Assembly (NCBI RefSeq): GCF_012584455.1
Contig: NZ_JABAEB010000008.1
Coordinates: forward strand, 48,680 to 112,679
Length of the DNA stretch: 64,000 bases
Source: Shewanella oncorhynchi
GTDB taxonomy: Bacteria; Pseudomonadota; Gammaproteobacteria; Enterobacterales; Shewanellaceae
Reading direction: 5' to 3'
In this document: in pieces, positions 26,452 through 35,518 of the stretch
Position numbering within the stretch: position 1 is the stretch's first letter
Layout of the letters: each line of letters begins with the position of its first letter
Position numbers and translations under genes: made by a program
Notes under the pieces: generated by a model
Databases searched by the model: none
What the model saw: the letters and a program-made list of their open reading frames with translations, nothing else
What the model was told of the DNA's origin: nothing

Positions 26452-26802
26452 CTAACGACCTTCAATAGCAGACTTTAGACCGGCTATTTTCATGTTTAAA
26501 AATGTCAAACTCGTTTGATAATCCATCGCATTCTGTGAATATCTTGCCTGTTCCTTACCGAGTTCCACGGTATTATCATCGGCAGAATTTTGATAAGGCA
26601 TGCGATAAGCGAGGTTGTACTCTTGATTCATCTGCATGCCTGCTTCAACTTGCTTCATGGCCGCTTTGAAATCCAAATCTCTCGCTTTGTACCCCGGAGT
26701 TTCGGCATTGATTAAATTACTCGCTAATACCTTGCTTCTCTCCACTCTAAAATCGAGTGTCTGAGGATGTATTCCTAATGCTTTATCAAGGTTGATAGCC
26801 AT
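26452..26802 (-). CDS. flgB: Flagellar proximal rod protein FlgB
   Basis: FlgB is a proximal rod subunit and the first gene of the long flgBCDEFGHIJKL operon. The 116-residue product is somewhat shorter than E. coli FlgB (138) but has the diagnostic N-terminus (LDFRVERSKVLASNLINAETPGYKARDLDFKAAM, about 16-49) and the C-terminal MDYQTSLTFLNMKIAGLKSAIEGR. A sigma-54 like sequence lies 50 bases upstream of its ATG at 26802. Confidence 0.93.
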   Translation of the reverse strand: MAINLDKALGIHPQTLDFRVERSKVLASNLINAETPGYKARDLDFKAAMKQVEAGMQMNQEYNLAYRMPYQNSADDNTVELGKEQARYSQNAMDYQTSLTFLNMKIAGLKSAIEGR

Positions 26803-26851
26803 CTCAACTCCTAGTACTGTATGCGTAATTAATTTAGATGGTCGAGCAGCT

Positions 26852-26867
26852 TACAATTAGCATGCCA
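26852..26867 (-). promoter_or_regulatory. Probable sigma-54 promoter of the flgB-L operon
   Basis: Minus strand TGGCATGCTAATTGTA has the same TGGCATG -24 half as the fliD promoter and correct spacing, but GT instead of GC at -12. The operon context and an upstream GGAA-N7-TTCC site support it. Confidence 0.55.
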
Positions 26868-26898
26868 ATATACTTATTCATATAAAACAGTTGGTTAA

Positions 26899-27636
26899 AT
26901 GAAATCGCTATTGATATACGGAAAGTTCTTTTCCCTCACTTTCTTACTGAGCATAGGGTTACTTCCGCTCAATGTGCACGCGAAAGGGAAGATCACGGCG
27001 ACAGAACAAATATCTCAGCAAATGACAAACTCCGTAGCCGCAGAGATAGCTAAGTGGCAACAATCGCAAGAGATAAAAAAAGTCAGCAAAAAAATCACAC
27101 TGCACATTCCTTCCAGCACAGCCAAGCTAAAAACGTGTAGCACGGCGCTCCAAGTCGAGGCTGCTAAAGGGCTACCATTCGGTCGGATCCAACGAAAAAT
27201 AAGCTGTGCCTCTGAAGGCTGGTCACTCTATGTTCGTGCCAAGGTTGCTCTCAGCGCCTACATTCCTGTTGCCAACAAAACGCTTAAGAGAGATGAAGTT
27301 GTCACATCAGAAAATCTACAATGGCAAATGCTGCCCTTAACTGCGTCAGATCAAGACATTATTACTGATGAAAAACACATTTTAGGGCAAGCGGTTGCCA
27401 GAAAAATAATCAAAAACAAACCCATAAGAGCAAGCAATTTAAGTGCACCAGAACTCGTGAGCATAGGAGATGAAGTGATTATTGAAGCAGTCAGTGCCAC
27501 CTTTTATGCCAATATGATTGGGATTGCTATGGATGCGGGTAAACAAGGTGATGCCATTAGAGTGAGGAATAGTAGTTCAGGGAAAATCATTACCGCCTAC
27601 CCCATAGCTAAGGGGAGAGTTGAAACCCGTTTTTAA
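26899..27636 (+). CDS. flgA: Flagellar P-ring assembly chaperone FlgA
   Basis: FlgA is a periplasmic chaperone needed for P-ring formation by FlgI. The 245-residue product has a signal peptide (about 28 residues, hydrophobic core FFSLTFLLSIGLLPLNV), then an N-terminal domain (SSTAKLKTCSTALQVE) and a C-terminal SAF-type domain with VPVANKTLKRDEVVTSENLQW-like sequence (about 130-150) and GDAIRVRNSSSGKIITAYPIAKGRVE at the end. It is transcribed divergently from flgB. The candidate LafK operator for flgB lies inside its first codons. Confidence 0.9.
   Translation: MKSLLIYGKFFSLTFLLSIGLLPLNVHAKGKITATEQISQQMTNSVAAEIAKWQQSQEIKKVSKKITLHIPSSTAKLKTCSTALQVEAAKGLPFGRIQRKISCASEGWSLYVRAKVALSAYIPVANKTLKRDEVVTSENLQWQMLPLTASDQDIITDEKHILGQAVARKIIKNKPIRASNLSAPELVSIGDEVIIEAVSATFYANMIGIAMDAGKQGDAIRVRNSSSGKIITAYPIAKGRVETRF
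26920..26934. promoter_or_regulatory. Candidate LafK operator upstream of flgB
   Basis: GGAA-AGTTCTT-TTCC lies 53-67 bp upstream of the flgB sigma-54 -24 box and inside the start of flgA. Spacing of the two half sites equals that of the sites near fliD and lafK. Confidence 0.4.
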
Positions 27637-27651
27637 CATTTAAGCCACCTT

Positions 27652-27686
27652 AGGATAAATTTAAAAATTTATTTTAGATTTATCCT
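27652..27686 (+). terminator. AT-rich inverted repeat between flgA and flgM
   Basis: Perfect 9-bp arms AGGATAAAT / ATTTATCCT enclose a 17-base AT-rich loop. No T-run follows. The right arm lies in the spacer of the flgM promoter element, so it could be an operator rather than a terminator of flgA. Confidence 0.4.
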
Positions 27687-27701
27687 ATTTAGGTCGCCTA
27701 T
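27672..27701 (+). promoter_or_regulatory. Candidate lateral sigma-28 promoter of flgM
   Basis: TTTTAG, exactly 15 bases, GTCGCCTATA: the same element as in front of the flagellins, here on the opposite strand. It would let the lateral sigma-28 transcribe its own anti-sigma gene, as is common. Confidence 0.6.
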
Positions 27702-27736
27702 ATCTAATATCTAGCCATTTATGACGATGAACATCT

Positions 27737-28018
27737 ATGGAAATTAATAAAATTAGCAGTGCCTTGAGCACTGAGTTCAGCACGAGTAAGAGCGCTAATA
27801 CGCCCAGAAAGCCCGTTGAATCAGAAAATCTATCAACGCCAACACGACAAGATATTAGTCACGACTGGCAATTGTTAGAACAAACCCAGAAAGAGTTACA
27901 TACCATCTCCGACGTTGACACAGATAAAGTTGCTGCTATACGTCAGGCTTTAAGTAATGGCAGCTTTGAGCTGAGCTTAGATAAAATTGCAGATAAGATA
28001 TTGATACAGCATGGATAA
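27737..28018 (+). CDS. flgM: Anti-sigma-28 factor FlgM
   Basis: FlgM binds sigma-28 until the hook is finished and is then exported. The 93-residue product has family length, a disordered polar N-terminal half (MEINKISSALSTEFSTSKSAN...) and the conserved helical C-terminus (DTDKVAAIRQALSNGSFELSLDKIADKIL, about 60-88) that contacts sigma region 4. It pairs with the sigma-28 gene at 9296, not adjacent but within the same cluster. It overlaps flgN by 8 bases. Confidence 0.9.
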   Translation: MEINKISSALSTEFSTSKSANTPRKPVESENLSTPTRQDISHDWQLLEQTQKELHTISDVDTDKVAAIRQALSNGSFELSLDKIADKILIQHG

Positions 28019-28466
28019 TAGTCAAGTAAATAAGCGCGAACTTGTTCAAAGTTTAATTCGCGATATTCGTCAAGATCTTGAGGGATATAGTCAATTAAAA
28101 TCAATGCTTAAGCACCAACGTGAATTAATGCAACGCAGGGATAATGATGCGCTCTTAGCCCATAACGAGCGTCAAACTGCACTGTGTAACAAGTTAGCTT
28201 TGAGAGCCAAACAGCGAAGCGAAAATCTCGCGACACTAGGTTTTAATAGTGACAATAGTGGCATGAGACGCTTAATCACGGCGCTACCTGATCACCTAAG
28301 ACCGCAAATAAAAATGTCGTGGGACAACTTACAGCTCTTAGTGAAAGATAGCCAAACAGCCAATGAAACCAACGGCAGATTACTCGTAATACAGCAAGAA
28401 ACGATTAACCGTATCCTGAATCAAGATGGCCAACACCATGAAATTGATTACGGTGCCAAACGCTAG
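28011..28466 (+). CDS. flgN: FlgK/FlgL export chaperone FlgN
   Basis: FlgN keeps the junction proteins FlgK and FlgL soluble and delivers them to the export gate. The 151-residue, strongly helical product matches the family in size and composition (LVQSLIRDIRQDLEGYSQLKSMLKHQRELMQRRDNDALLAHNERQ). Sequence conservation in this family is low, so the call depends on the flgA-flgM-flgN order and the 8-base overlap with flgM. It converges with fliJ. Confidence 0.8.
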   Translation: MDNSQVNKRELVQSLIRDIRQDLEGYSQLKSMLKHQRELMQRRDNDALLAHNERQTALCNKLALRAKQRSENLATLGFNSDNSGMRRLITALPDHLRPQIKMSWDNLQLLVKDSQTANETNGRLLVIQQETINRILNQDGQHHEIDYGAKR

Positions 28467-28551
28467 TCAAACTGAATTATTAAGAGTTACCAAAGCCCTC
28501 GCTCATGGGACATAGTTTAAAAGGTGGCTCTCAGCTGTAATGACACAGCGC

Positions 28552-28977
28552 TTATTGGCCTTTATTCTTGTAATAGAAACCCGCCATATCATCAACAACA
28601 GCCTGTTCACGACGTGCCACTTGTGCTTGTTCTTGTATATGTGTTTGTTTTTCAAGCCACTTCAAACCTTGCTGACGCCCTAATTGCTTACGCCATAGGC
28701 GATCAATACGCAGCTGTTCCTGTTGTAGAAAGACCTCCTTTTGAGCTAACTTCACCCGCATAGGCTCTAACACTTGCGCCATACTTGCGGAATTTTGCCA
28801 GAGCAAAACATTTGAGCCCTCTTTCGCACCACGATAAGTCAATATCATTTGGGCTAAGGCTTGATTTTGTTGTTGATTTAGTTGGACACTTAGGCTGGAA
28901 TCATCGCGTTTTTGCCCTAGCTGCGCTAATTTCTTTTCAGCTTGAACACGTAACTTAGAGAGATGACGCTGGCTCAT
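28552..28977 (-). CDS. fliJ: Flagellar export protein FliJ
   Basis: FliJ is the coiled-coil stalk of the export ATPase complex, inserting into the FliI ring. The 141-residue product is nearly all helix and rich in Q, L, R and E (QLNQQQNQALAQMILTYRGAKEGSN...KLAQKEVFLQQEQLRIDRLWRKQLGRQQGLKWLEKQ), which is characteristic. Sequence alone is weak evidence; its position right after fliI (23-base overlap) is decisive. Confidence 0.82.
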   Translation of the reverse strand: MSQRHLSKLRVQAEKKLAQLGQKRDDSSLSVQLNQQQNQALAQMILTYRGAKEGSNVLLWQNSASMAQVLEPMRVKLAQKEVFLQQEQLRIDRLWRKQLGRQQGLKWLEKQTHIQEQAQVARREQAVVDDMAGFYYKNKGQ

Positions 28978-30304
28978 ATCCCATAACTCCCATCAACTGT
29001 TCCAATTGCACTAAACTTTCAGCCAAATTGACTTTACTGTGTGTAGTCTGGCGTAGAAATCGTGCCATTTCTGGATACACTCGCACAGCAAGATCCATTT
29101 CAGGATCTTGGCCCGCTTGGTAGCCACCTAAAGGTAATAAGTCTCTGACCTCATTGTAACGACTCAAAAGATGTCTAAAGATCTGACTCTGTTCAATACT
29201 ACTAGAGGTCGCTATGTGCATGGCTAAGCGACTCACAGACGCATTAAGATCAATCGCAGGGAAATGTCCTTGCTCGGCTAATTTACGACTTAGCACTATA
29301 TGGCCATCTAAAATGGCTCTCGCTGCATCTGCAACGGGATCCTGCTGATCATCGCCCTCGGCCAATACGGTATAAAACGCGGTTAGCGTTCCCGTCGGAT
29401 GTTCACCATTGCCCGCCATTTCCACCAGTCTAGGTAACTGTGCAAATGCCGAGGGCGGATAGCCTTTGGTTGCTGGAGGCTCACCTAAACTCAAGGCGAT
29501 TTCACGCTGTGCCTGAGCATAACGAGTCAATGAGTCGACTAATAGCAACACTTGCTTACCTTGATCTCTAAAAGCACAGGCAATGGAGTGGGATAACCGC
29601 ATTGCACGTAATCGCATCAGCGGTGTGGTATCTGCAGGGGCTGCAATAATCACAGCCCGTTTACGCCCTTCTTCACCGAGTGTTTCTTCAATAAACTCCC
29701 TGACCTCACGGCCACGCTCACCAATTAAGCCAACCACCACGACATCTGCTTCAGTAAAACGAGTCATCATGCCTAATAACACACTCTTACCCACACCAGA
29801 GCCCGCAAAGAGCCCGAGTCGCTGGCCTCTACCAATAGGCAACAAACTATTGATGGCGCGAATACCGACATCTAGCGGCTGCCGAATAGGTTGGCGCAGC
29901 AAAGGGTTGTAACTCGTGTGAGATTGCGGGACTTGTGAAACACCGGTTAAATCGCCCAGTAAGTCGAGTGGTTGTCCAAGTCCATCAAGCACCCTGCCAA
30001 GCAAACCATCACCAATAGCAATTGTTTGCTCATCCGTAATAGGCAGCACTCTGGCACCTGGCATCAAGCCCTGTGTGGGCTCAATCGGCATAAGGCACAA
30101 TACGTCCCGATGAAAGCCAACGACTTCAGCCTCAATTAAACGACCATTTCGCCCTTCAATCTGGCAACGATCACCCATGCCAAGCTGACAGCCAACAGCC
30201 TCAAGCAATAGACCATTGACTCGAATGAGACGTCCATAAACCCTTGCAACTGGAACCTGAGGCCAATCGTCATGAAATACATCAGACTCCAATCTCAGCC
30301 TCAT
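28955..30304 (-). CDS. fliI: Flagellum-specific export ATPase FliI
   Basis: FliI is the F1-beta-like ATPase that powers loading of the flagellar type III export gate. The 449-residue product has Walker A (LGLFAGSGVGKSVLLG, about 165-180), a Walker B region (VLLLVDSLTRYAQAQREI, about 248-265), and the conserved GEPPATKGYPPSAFAQLPRLVE stretch. Length is normal (E. coli 457). It overlaps fliH by 23 bases upstream and fliJ downstream. Confidence 0.95.
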   Translation of the reverse strand: MRLRLESDVFHDDWPQVPVARVYGRLIRVNGLLLEAVGCQLGMGDRCQIEGRNGRLIEAEVVGFHRDVLCLMPIEPTQGLMPGARVLPITDEQTIAIGDGLLGRVLDGLGQPLDLLGDLTGVSQVPQSHTSYNPLLRQPIRQPLDVGIRAINSLLPIGRGQRLGLFAGSGVGKSVLLGMMTRFTEADVVVVGLIGERGREVREFIEETLGEEGRKRAVIIAAPADTTPLMRLRAMRLSHSIACAFRDQGKQVLLLVDSLTRYAQAQREIALSLGEPPATKGYPPSAFAQLPRLVEMAGNGEHPTGTLTAFYTVLAEGDDQQDPVADAARAILDGHIVLSRKLAEQGHFPAIDLNASVSRLAMHIATSSSIEQSQIFRHLLSRYNEVRDLLPLGGYQAGQDPEMDLAVRVYPEMARFLRQTTHSKVNLAESLVQLEQLMGVMGYEPASSL

Positions 30305-30992
30305 TCAACTTAGTTTCAACCTGCTTCATGCAAGCATCGAGTCGTGTCTCGACTGAAGCATCTGCATCGGATTTATCACTCACAATTCGACAACTGCCCG
30401 CTGAAATACTGCTATCAGCGATGAGATTCCAGCCACGGATTTTATCTTCCGAGAGCTCTTTTAATTTAATCACGGCACTCGGCTCTAAATGGATTTTGAT
30501 ATCCGCTTGATCATCGGGCAACGCACTCAAGGTTTCTTCAACGAGCTTAAGAATTTGTTGTGGCTGCAGGGTTAGCTCGCAGCGGATCACTTGTTGTGAC
30601 ACTCGGCGTACTAATTCAAGGATCAAATTTTGCTGTTCACGAACCTGCTTTGCATGACCGTCTTCGAGTAGTTCTCTCAAGGCACCTAGCGGTACAAGTA
30701 AACTGTTGAGCTGCTCATCGATGGATGCTCTACCCGCTGACTGCCCATCTAACCGACCTTGATGAAAACCAGCTGCATGTCCAGCAATGCGTCCTTCTTC
30801 TATGCCAGCCTCATAACCCGCACTCTTACCTTGAATAACACCTTCATCATAACCCTCATCGAATGCTTGTTGATAACTTTGAAAATCACTGCCCGCATCG
30901 GAATTTGATTCAACCGCATCGTGTAATGCAGGAAAACGATAACGACGAGCGAGATTGGTATTTAGACGCCAACGAGAATGCTTGTTTTCCAT
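30282..30992 (-). CDS. fliH: Flagellar assembly protein FliH
   Basis: FliH dimers hold FliI and link it to the C-ring. The 236-residue product shows the family's glycine-spaced repeats (AFDEGYDEGVIQGKSAGYEAG, then IEEGRIAGHAAGFHQGRLDGQSAGR, about 43-90), which form the GxxxG-type coiled coil, followed by the V-ATPase E-like C-terminal domain (LVRRVSQQVIRCELTLQPQQIL). It shares one base with the fliG stop. Confidence 0.93.
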   Translation of the reverse strand: MENKHSRWRLNTNLARRYRFPALHDAVESNSDAGSDFQSYQQAFDEGYDEGVIQGKSAGYEAGIEEGRIAGHAAGFHQGRLDGQSAGRASIDEQLNSLLVPLGALRELLEDGHAKQVREQQNLILELVRRVSQQVIRCELTLQPQQILKLVEETLSALPDDQADIKIHLEPSAVIKLKELSEDKIRGWNLIADSSISAGSCRIVSDKSDADASVETRLDACMKQVETKLNEAEIGV

Positions 30993-32002
30993 TAAACAAC
31001 GACCTGTTCTTCAAATAGCTGCAATTCAATTTCACCTTCTTGCATTAATTGCTTCGCCAGTTCCATTATCTCTTTACGCGCCCCACTCGCTCGGCTAACA
31101 GGTACACCACCTAACGCTTCTATTTGTGTTTCAATCGCTGACGACATACGTTTAGGCAAGGCATTGAGCAAGGCATCTTTTAATTCAAAATCAATGCCTT
31201 TTAATGCTAACGATAGGGTTTCAGAAGGTACCTGTCCTAATAAGGTCTGCAACGTTTCTTGCTTTTGTCGCCCAAGAATAATGAAGTCAAACATGTTATC
31301 GGTGACATCAATCGCCATCTGCTTATCATGGAGTTTGATCATTTCCATCAACTGTTCTCTGTCGCCTTCGAAGCGATTGAGGATATCGGCAACCTGTTTG
31401 ACACCCGCCACTTGCGTGTGACTTTTCTCCATTGCCATCAACATGCAGCGCTCAACCAGCTCCCGCAGTTCCTCAACAACGTTGCGGTCTAATTCGCCAA
31501 GTTGCGCAATACGAACGAGCACCTCATCTTGGCTATCACTAGGCAACATTTTTAAGATTTTAGCGGCACTTTCTGGTGGTAATAATCCCAACAATACCGC
31601 TTGCAACTGGCAGTGCTCATGGGTGATTTCACGGGCAAGTAATTGGGGGTCAACCCATTCGAGACGCTTAACGAGCACTTTAATCTCATCACCATAAATA
31701 CTATCGATAAGACTTTTAGAGACTCTGTCTCCCAAAGCGATATCGAGTGTCTTTTGTAAATAGGACCGTGAGGCTCTGGCGATACCCGATTGTTCTTTAT
31801 AGCGTTGGAAAAAACGGCTGAGTACTGCCTCGGCTTCTTGCTGGGTAATACTCGATAACCGCGCCATTTTATGGCTTAAGTGTTGCACATCGTTACGATC
31901 CAAATGCGCCATGACCATGGCAGCACCTTCTTCTCCCATACTCAGTAATAACATGGCCGCTTGGGCGTAATTGTCCATCTTAATTTCGATTGAATTATTC
32001 AC
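30992..32002 (-). CDS. fliG: Flagellar motor switch protein FliG
   Basis: FliG is the C-ring protein on which the MotA stator acts. The 336-residue product has the N-terminal FliF-binding domain (AQAAMLLLSMGEEGAAMVMAHLD), the middle EHPQ-like region, here EHCQLQAVLLGLLPPESAAKIL (about 128-149) with EHCQ instead of EHPQ, and the C-terminal torque domain (LSLALKGIDFELKDALLNALPKRMSSAIETQIEALGGVPVS). The charged residues of the torque helix are largely present. It overlaps fliF by 8 bases. Confidence 0.93.
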   Translation of the reverse strand: MNNSIEIKMDNYAQAAMLLLSMGEEGAAMVMAHLDRNDVQHLSHKMARLSSITQQEAEAVLSRFFQRYKEQSGIARASRSYLQKTLDIALGDRVSKSLIDSIYGDEIKVLVKRLEWVDPQLLAREITHEHCQLQAVLLGLLPPESAAKILKMLPSDSQDEVLVRIAQLGELDRNVVEELRELVERCMLMAMEKSHTQVAGVKQVADILNRFEGDREQLMEMIKLHDKQMAIDVTDNMFDFIILGRQKQETLQTLLGQVPSETLSLALKGIDFELKDALLNALPKRMSSAIETQIEALGGVPVSRASGARKEIMELAKQLMQEGEIELQLFEEQVVV

Positions 32003-33671
32003 CGTCTTTATCGCCTATCCAATGAGCTATCACTTCTGCAACACGCGCGGGTTCTTTGTTTGCGAGCAAGGCTAAATGCTCCATTTTAACGGTCAAAGGT
32101 GAGCCGGGCTCGGGTAAACCTTGACTGCCTAGCCAGTCGGCACTCGGTAACTGATGTGCTTGATTTGGTAAAGTTTCGGCGGAATGCCCATCGAGTGCAG
32201 CAGCGGAAGCGGCACTTAATGCAACGGGCTCAATTCTAGGCGCAGTAATTTGAGCGGTTCGGGTCAAGTGCTTAACCAGCGGCCTTAATACGAACAAAAT
32301 AAGTCCAAAGCCAAGGATGCCGCCTATGATGTAGCGTAAATAAGCTTGGTAATTTTCTGATTGCCACCAAGGTGACGGCGTAAATTCCGCTGTAACAGTT
32401 GGGGTAAACTCAAAGGCATTGATGGTAAAACTGTCACCTCTCGCCGCCGAAAAGCCGATGGCATCCTTGACCATATTGCCAAACTTAACCAGTTGAGCCT
32501 CTTCATTAAATGCTCCTTGACCCGTAGCACTATTAATAAGCACTGAAACTGAGAGGTTTTCGAGCTGCATTTGTTGATAACGAACATGACGCACAGAACG
32601 ACCAACGTCATATTGACGACTTTCTTCCTGCTTCAAATTACGGGTCTTATCATTCGTCGCCTCTTTGCCTGCTTGGGGTGGCTTATTACTTAAAGCTCCG
32701 GGAATTCCCGCGGCAATACTATTACTTGAATCATCGACACTCGTACGCTCTTGAGTCACGACATTTTGCGGATCGAGTGACTCCTTAGTTTCTTCCACCT
32801 GATTGAAGTTTACTTTTGCAGTCACCCGCACTTGGAAATTATCTTGACCAAGCACAGGCTCGAGCATAGAGGCGGCATTAGCCACTAAGCTATTCTCAAG
32901 TTCACGCGTGTACTGTAACTGCTTGTTTCTAGACTGGCTAAGGTCTTGATTGCCTGAAATGTTCTCACTTAAATATCGACCATCTTGATCGACAACTTTG
33001 ATATTACTGGCCGTTAGTCCAGTCACACTGCCAGCAACCAAATTAACAATAGCCTCAACTTGTGTTTCAGAGAGTCGAGTATTCGGGTCTAGCTGCAGCA
33101 TGACGGAAGCCGTCGGCAGTTCAGGCTCCTGACGGATAAACAAAGTTTGTTTAGGTATCGCCAAATGAACTCTTGCGGCACGGACCGACTTTAACGACAT
33201 GATAGTGCGAGCTAATTCACCTTCTAAACTATGGCGATACTTAGCTTGTTCCATAAATTGGCTCGTACCGAGCGCGGTATTGTCGAGTGCCTCCATACCC
33301 GAAGGTACTTTCGCTTTTACCCCTTTTGCGGCCAAAAGCATACGCGCATTACCGACTTGCTCTTCTGCAACGAGGACTGCCCCAGTATTTGCCTCGAGGC
33401 GATAATCAATGCCTTCTGCATCCAAGACATTTAACACTTGAGAGGTATCGACATTTTCTTGGCTGCCATATAAAGGTCGATACCCTGCAGTAGCAGTCCA
33501 TAACATCAACACTATGACACTGGCGACAACCACCGCAAGTAAAGCTAAGGCGATAACTTGACGATCACCACGGTTAAAACGATGCCATTTTTGGGTCATG
33601 CCAGCAATGAATCCTGACGAAGATTCAGTCCCGGTAATATCCTGACCTGATTGAACAAAAGTGGTAGACAT
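31995..33671 (-). CDS. fliF: Flagellar MS-ring protein FliF
   Basis: FliF forms the MS-ring in the inner membrane on which the motor is built. The 558-residue product has two transmembrane segments (about 40-60, VIALALLAVVVASVIVLMLW, and about 445-465, YIIGGILGFGLILFVLRPLV) flanking the periplasmic ring-building domains (YRPLYGSQENVDTSQVLNVLD, then YRHSLEGELARTIMSLKSVRAARVHLAIPK). The C-terminal FliG-binding tail ends ARVAEVIAHWIGDKDGE. Length agrees with the family. Confidence 0.94.
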   Translation of the reverse strand: MSTTFVQSGQDITGTESSSGFIAGMTQKWHRFNRGDRQVIALALLAVVVASVIVLMLWTATAGYRPLYGSQENVDTSQVLNVLDAEGIDYRLEANTGAVLVAEEQVGNARMLLAAKGVKAKVPSGMEALDNTALGTSQFMEQAKYRHSLEGELARTIMSLKSVRAARVHLAIPKQTLFIRQEPELPTASVMLQLDPNTRLSETQVEAIVNLVAGSVTGLTASNIKVVDQDGRYLSENISGNQDLSQSRNKQLQYTRELENSLVANAASMLEPVLGQDNFQVRVTAKVNFNQVEETKESLDPQNVVTQERTSVDDSSNSIAAGIPGALSNKPPQAGKEATNDKTRNLKQEESRQYDVGRSVRHVRYQQMQLENLSVSVLINSATGQGAFNEEAQLVKFGNMVKDAIGFSAARGDSFTINAFEFTPTVTAEFTPSPWWQSENYQAYLRYIIGGILGFGLILFVLRPLVKHLTRTAQITAPRIEPVALSAASAAALDGHSAETLPNQAHQLPSADWLGSQGLPEPGSPLTVKMEHLALLANKEPARVAEVIAHWIGDKDGE

Positions 33672-33683
33672 TCACACAATTCC

Positions 33684-34022
33684 TTAAATAGGCATCTTCA
33701 TTACATCGTCAAATGCTTGCACAAGACGATTACGAATTTGGAGCATAGTCGCAAATGACAAACTGGCTTTTTGCGAAGCCACCATAGCACCGACGAGATC
33801 ATCGCTTTTTCCACTATCGACAGCAGCCATCGCCATAGAGGATTGGTTCTGATCTTGGTTAACGGCAGAAACTTTACTCTTAATCAAGTCAGTGAATGAC
33901 CCATAAGCCATACCATTATCGGCAGGGTTTGAAGTGATGTTGATCGCCCCTTTAGCCACTTCACGATGAATGTTTAAGGTTTCCATTAACATATTTGAGC
34001 TAACAATCGCTCCATTAGACAT
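33684..34022 (-). CDS. fliE: Flagellar hook-basal body complex protein FliE
   Basis: FliE connects the MS-ring to the rod. The 112-residue product has normal length and the conserved C-terminus (MVASQKASLSFATMLQIRNRLVQAFDDVMKMPI) typical of FliE. It lies 28 bases downstream of lafK and 12 bases upstream of fliF, so lafK-fliEFGHIJ probably form one operon. Confidence 0.92.
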   Translation of the reverse strand: MSNGAIVSSNMLMETLNIHREVAKGAINITSNPADNGMAYGSFTDLIKSKVSAVNQDQNQSSMAMAAVDSGKSDDLVGAMVASQKASLSFATMLQIRNRLVQAFDDVMKMPI

Positions 34023-34050
34023 ATTCCATTCCTATTACTTTTTGATTGCT

Positions 34051-35361
34051 CTAAGCTGCTCGACCCGCTTGCTCTAATAACATTTCAATATCAATACCCG
34101 CTTCTCGCATTTGTACGAGGCGATATCTTAAGGCTCTAGTCGTCATCCCTAGCGCCTCAGCACTTAACGTGCGTTGCCCATTAAAACGTTTAAGTACATC
34201 AATAATATATTGAAACTCAGCCTGCTGTTTTGACGCTTTAAGCCCATCTGAGGCGCCTAAAGGCTCCAACTCAAGCATCTCTTCTTGAATGTTTAACCCG
34301 AGTTCCGCAACTTGAATCGCCTGGCCTCTACGCATCACTAATGCACGTTGAATACAATTTTCTAGCTCTCTTACATTTCCGGGCCAATCATAGGTCACGA
34401 GCACTTGCCTTGCGTGCTCACTGAAATAACAGCGACTTGAGCAATCAGATTGGCCATATAAATTTAAGAAATGTTCAGCGAGAGGCAGGATGTCAGCCTT
34501 TCGTTCTCTTAAAGGCTTAATTTTCAGAGGTAAAACATCTAATCGATAGAACAAATCCTCCCTAAAATGTCCAAACTCCACGGCTTGTCTTAAGTCGCGA
34601 TTGGTAGAGGCAATGACTCTGATATCCAGTGGTATAACATGCTGGCCACCAAGTCTTTCGACTTCACGCTCCTGTAGCACCCGAAGTAACTTCGCCTGTA
34701 ACGGCAAGGGCATTTCACCAATTTCATCGAGTAATAAAGTACCGCCATTGGCCTGCTCAAATTTTCCTGCCTTATCACAAATGGCACCAGTGAAGGCACC
34801 TTTGACATGCCCAAAGAGAACGGACTCTAGAATACTTTCAGGGATGGCAGCGCAGTTAATCGCAACGAAAGGCTTATGTGAACGGGAGGAGTGGCGATGA
34901 ATATAACGAGCAAGCGGTTCTTTACCAGTACCACTTTCACCCAATAATAAAACACTGGCCTCAGTGGTTGCGGCGCGATGGGCCAACATCAACAATTGTC
35001 GACTAACAGAAGCCGCGACAACCAAACTAGAATCAGGTAACTCTAAACGGTGTAATCGTTGAATTGAGGCAAGTAACTGCTCAGTTTCTACGGGAATTAA
35101 TAGATAATCCTGTACGCCAGCTCGCATTGCTGCGGCTGCCAACTCACCTTGCTCTGGTGCTAATAACGCGACGATATTACGGCCAGGAAAACGGGCAAGA
35201 TAGGACTTCACATCACAAGGACTACAATCCGATAAGTTAACGATAGTGAGCCAAGGTAATTCCATTGCATCACTCCACAGATAAAAATCCTCATGTGTTA
35301 TTTTGCATGCAAGTTCCGCAGATATGTTTAACCCTTCAATCCGTATACTTAGGCCACCCAC
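34051..35361 (-). CDS. lafK: Sigma-54 dependent lateral flagellar master activator LafK
   Basis: This 436-residue NtrC/FleQ-type activator has an N-terminal receiver-like domain (1-115) without an evident phospho-acceptor aspartate set, an AAA+ domain with Walker [11 protein letters not shown] (about 140), the sigma-54 contact loop KGAFTGA (about 190), Walker [13 protein letters not shown] (about 207) and the R-finger region [17 protein letters not shown] (about 335), and a C-terminal Fis-type helix-turn-helix ([18 protein letters not shown]). In Vibrio parahaemolyticus LafK switches on the class 2 lateral genes. Start is GTG 35361 with GGAG 8 bases upstream. Its likely targets here are the sigma-54 promoters of fliD and flgB. 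Confidence 0.9.
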   Translation of the reverse strand: MGGLSIRIEGLNISAELACKITHEDFYLWSDAMELPWLTIVNLSDCSPCDVKSYLARFPGRNIVALLAPEQGELAAAAMRAGVQDYLLIPVETEQLLASIQRLHRLELPDSSLVVAASVSRQLLMLAHRAATTEASVLLLGESGTGKEPLARYIHRHSSRSHKPFVAINCAAIPESILESVLFGHVKGAFTGAICDKAGKFEQANGGTLLLDEIGEMPLPLQAKLLRVLQEREVERLGGQHVIPLDIRVIASTNRDLRQAVEFGHFREDLFYRLDVLPLKIKPLRERKADILPLAEHFLNLYGQSDCSSRCYFSEHARQVLVTYDWPGNVRELENCIQRALVMRRGQAIQVAELGLNIQEEMLELEPLGASDGLKASKQQAEFQYIIDVLKRFNGQRTLSAEALGMTTRALRYRLVQMREAGIDIEMLLEQAGRAA

Positions 35362-35518
35362 TCACTAACTCCCTTTCGTTTACAGTACATTAAATAACAC
35401 CTTAATTTAGACCTATAAGTCTTTGTGTTTGAGTGTATATAAAATCTATTACTACTTACTTATCCATCTAGATGAATGAGCAATAAATAACTCAAGCCAT
35501 TAAGAACAGTAAAAACAA

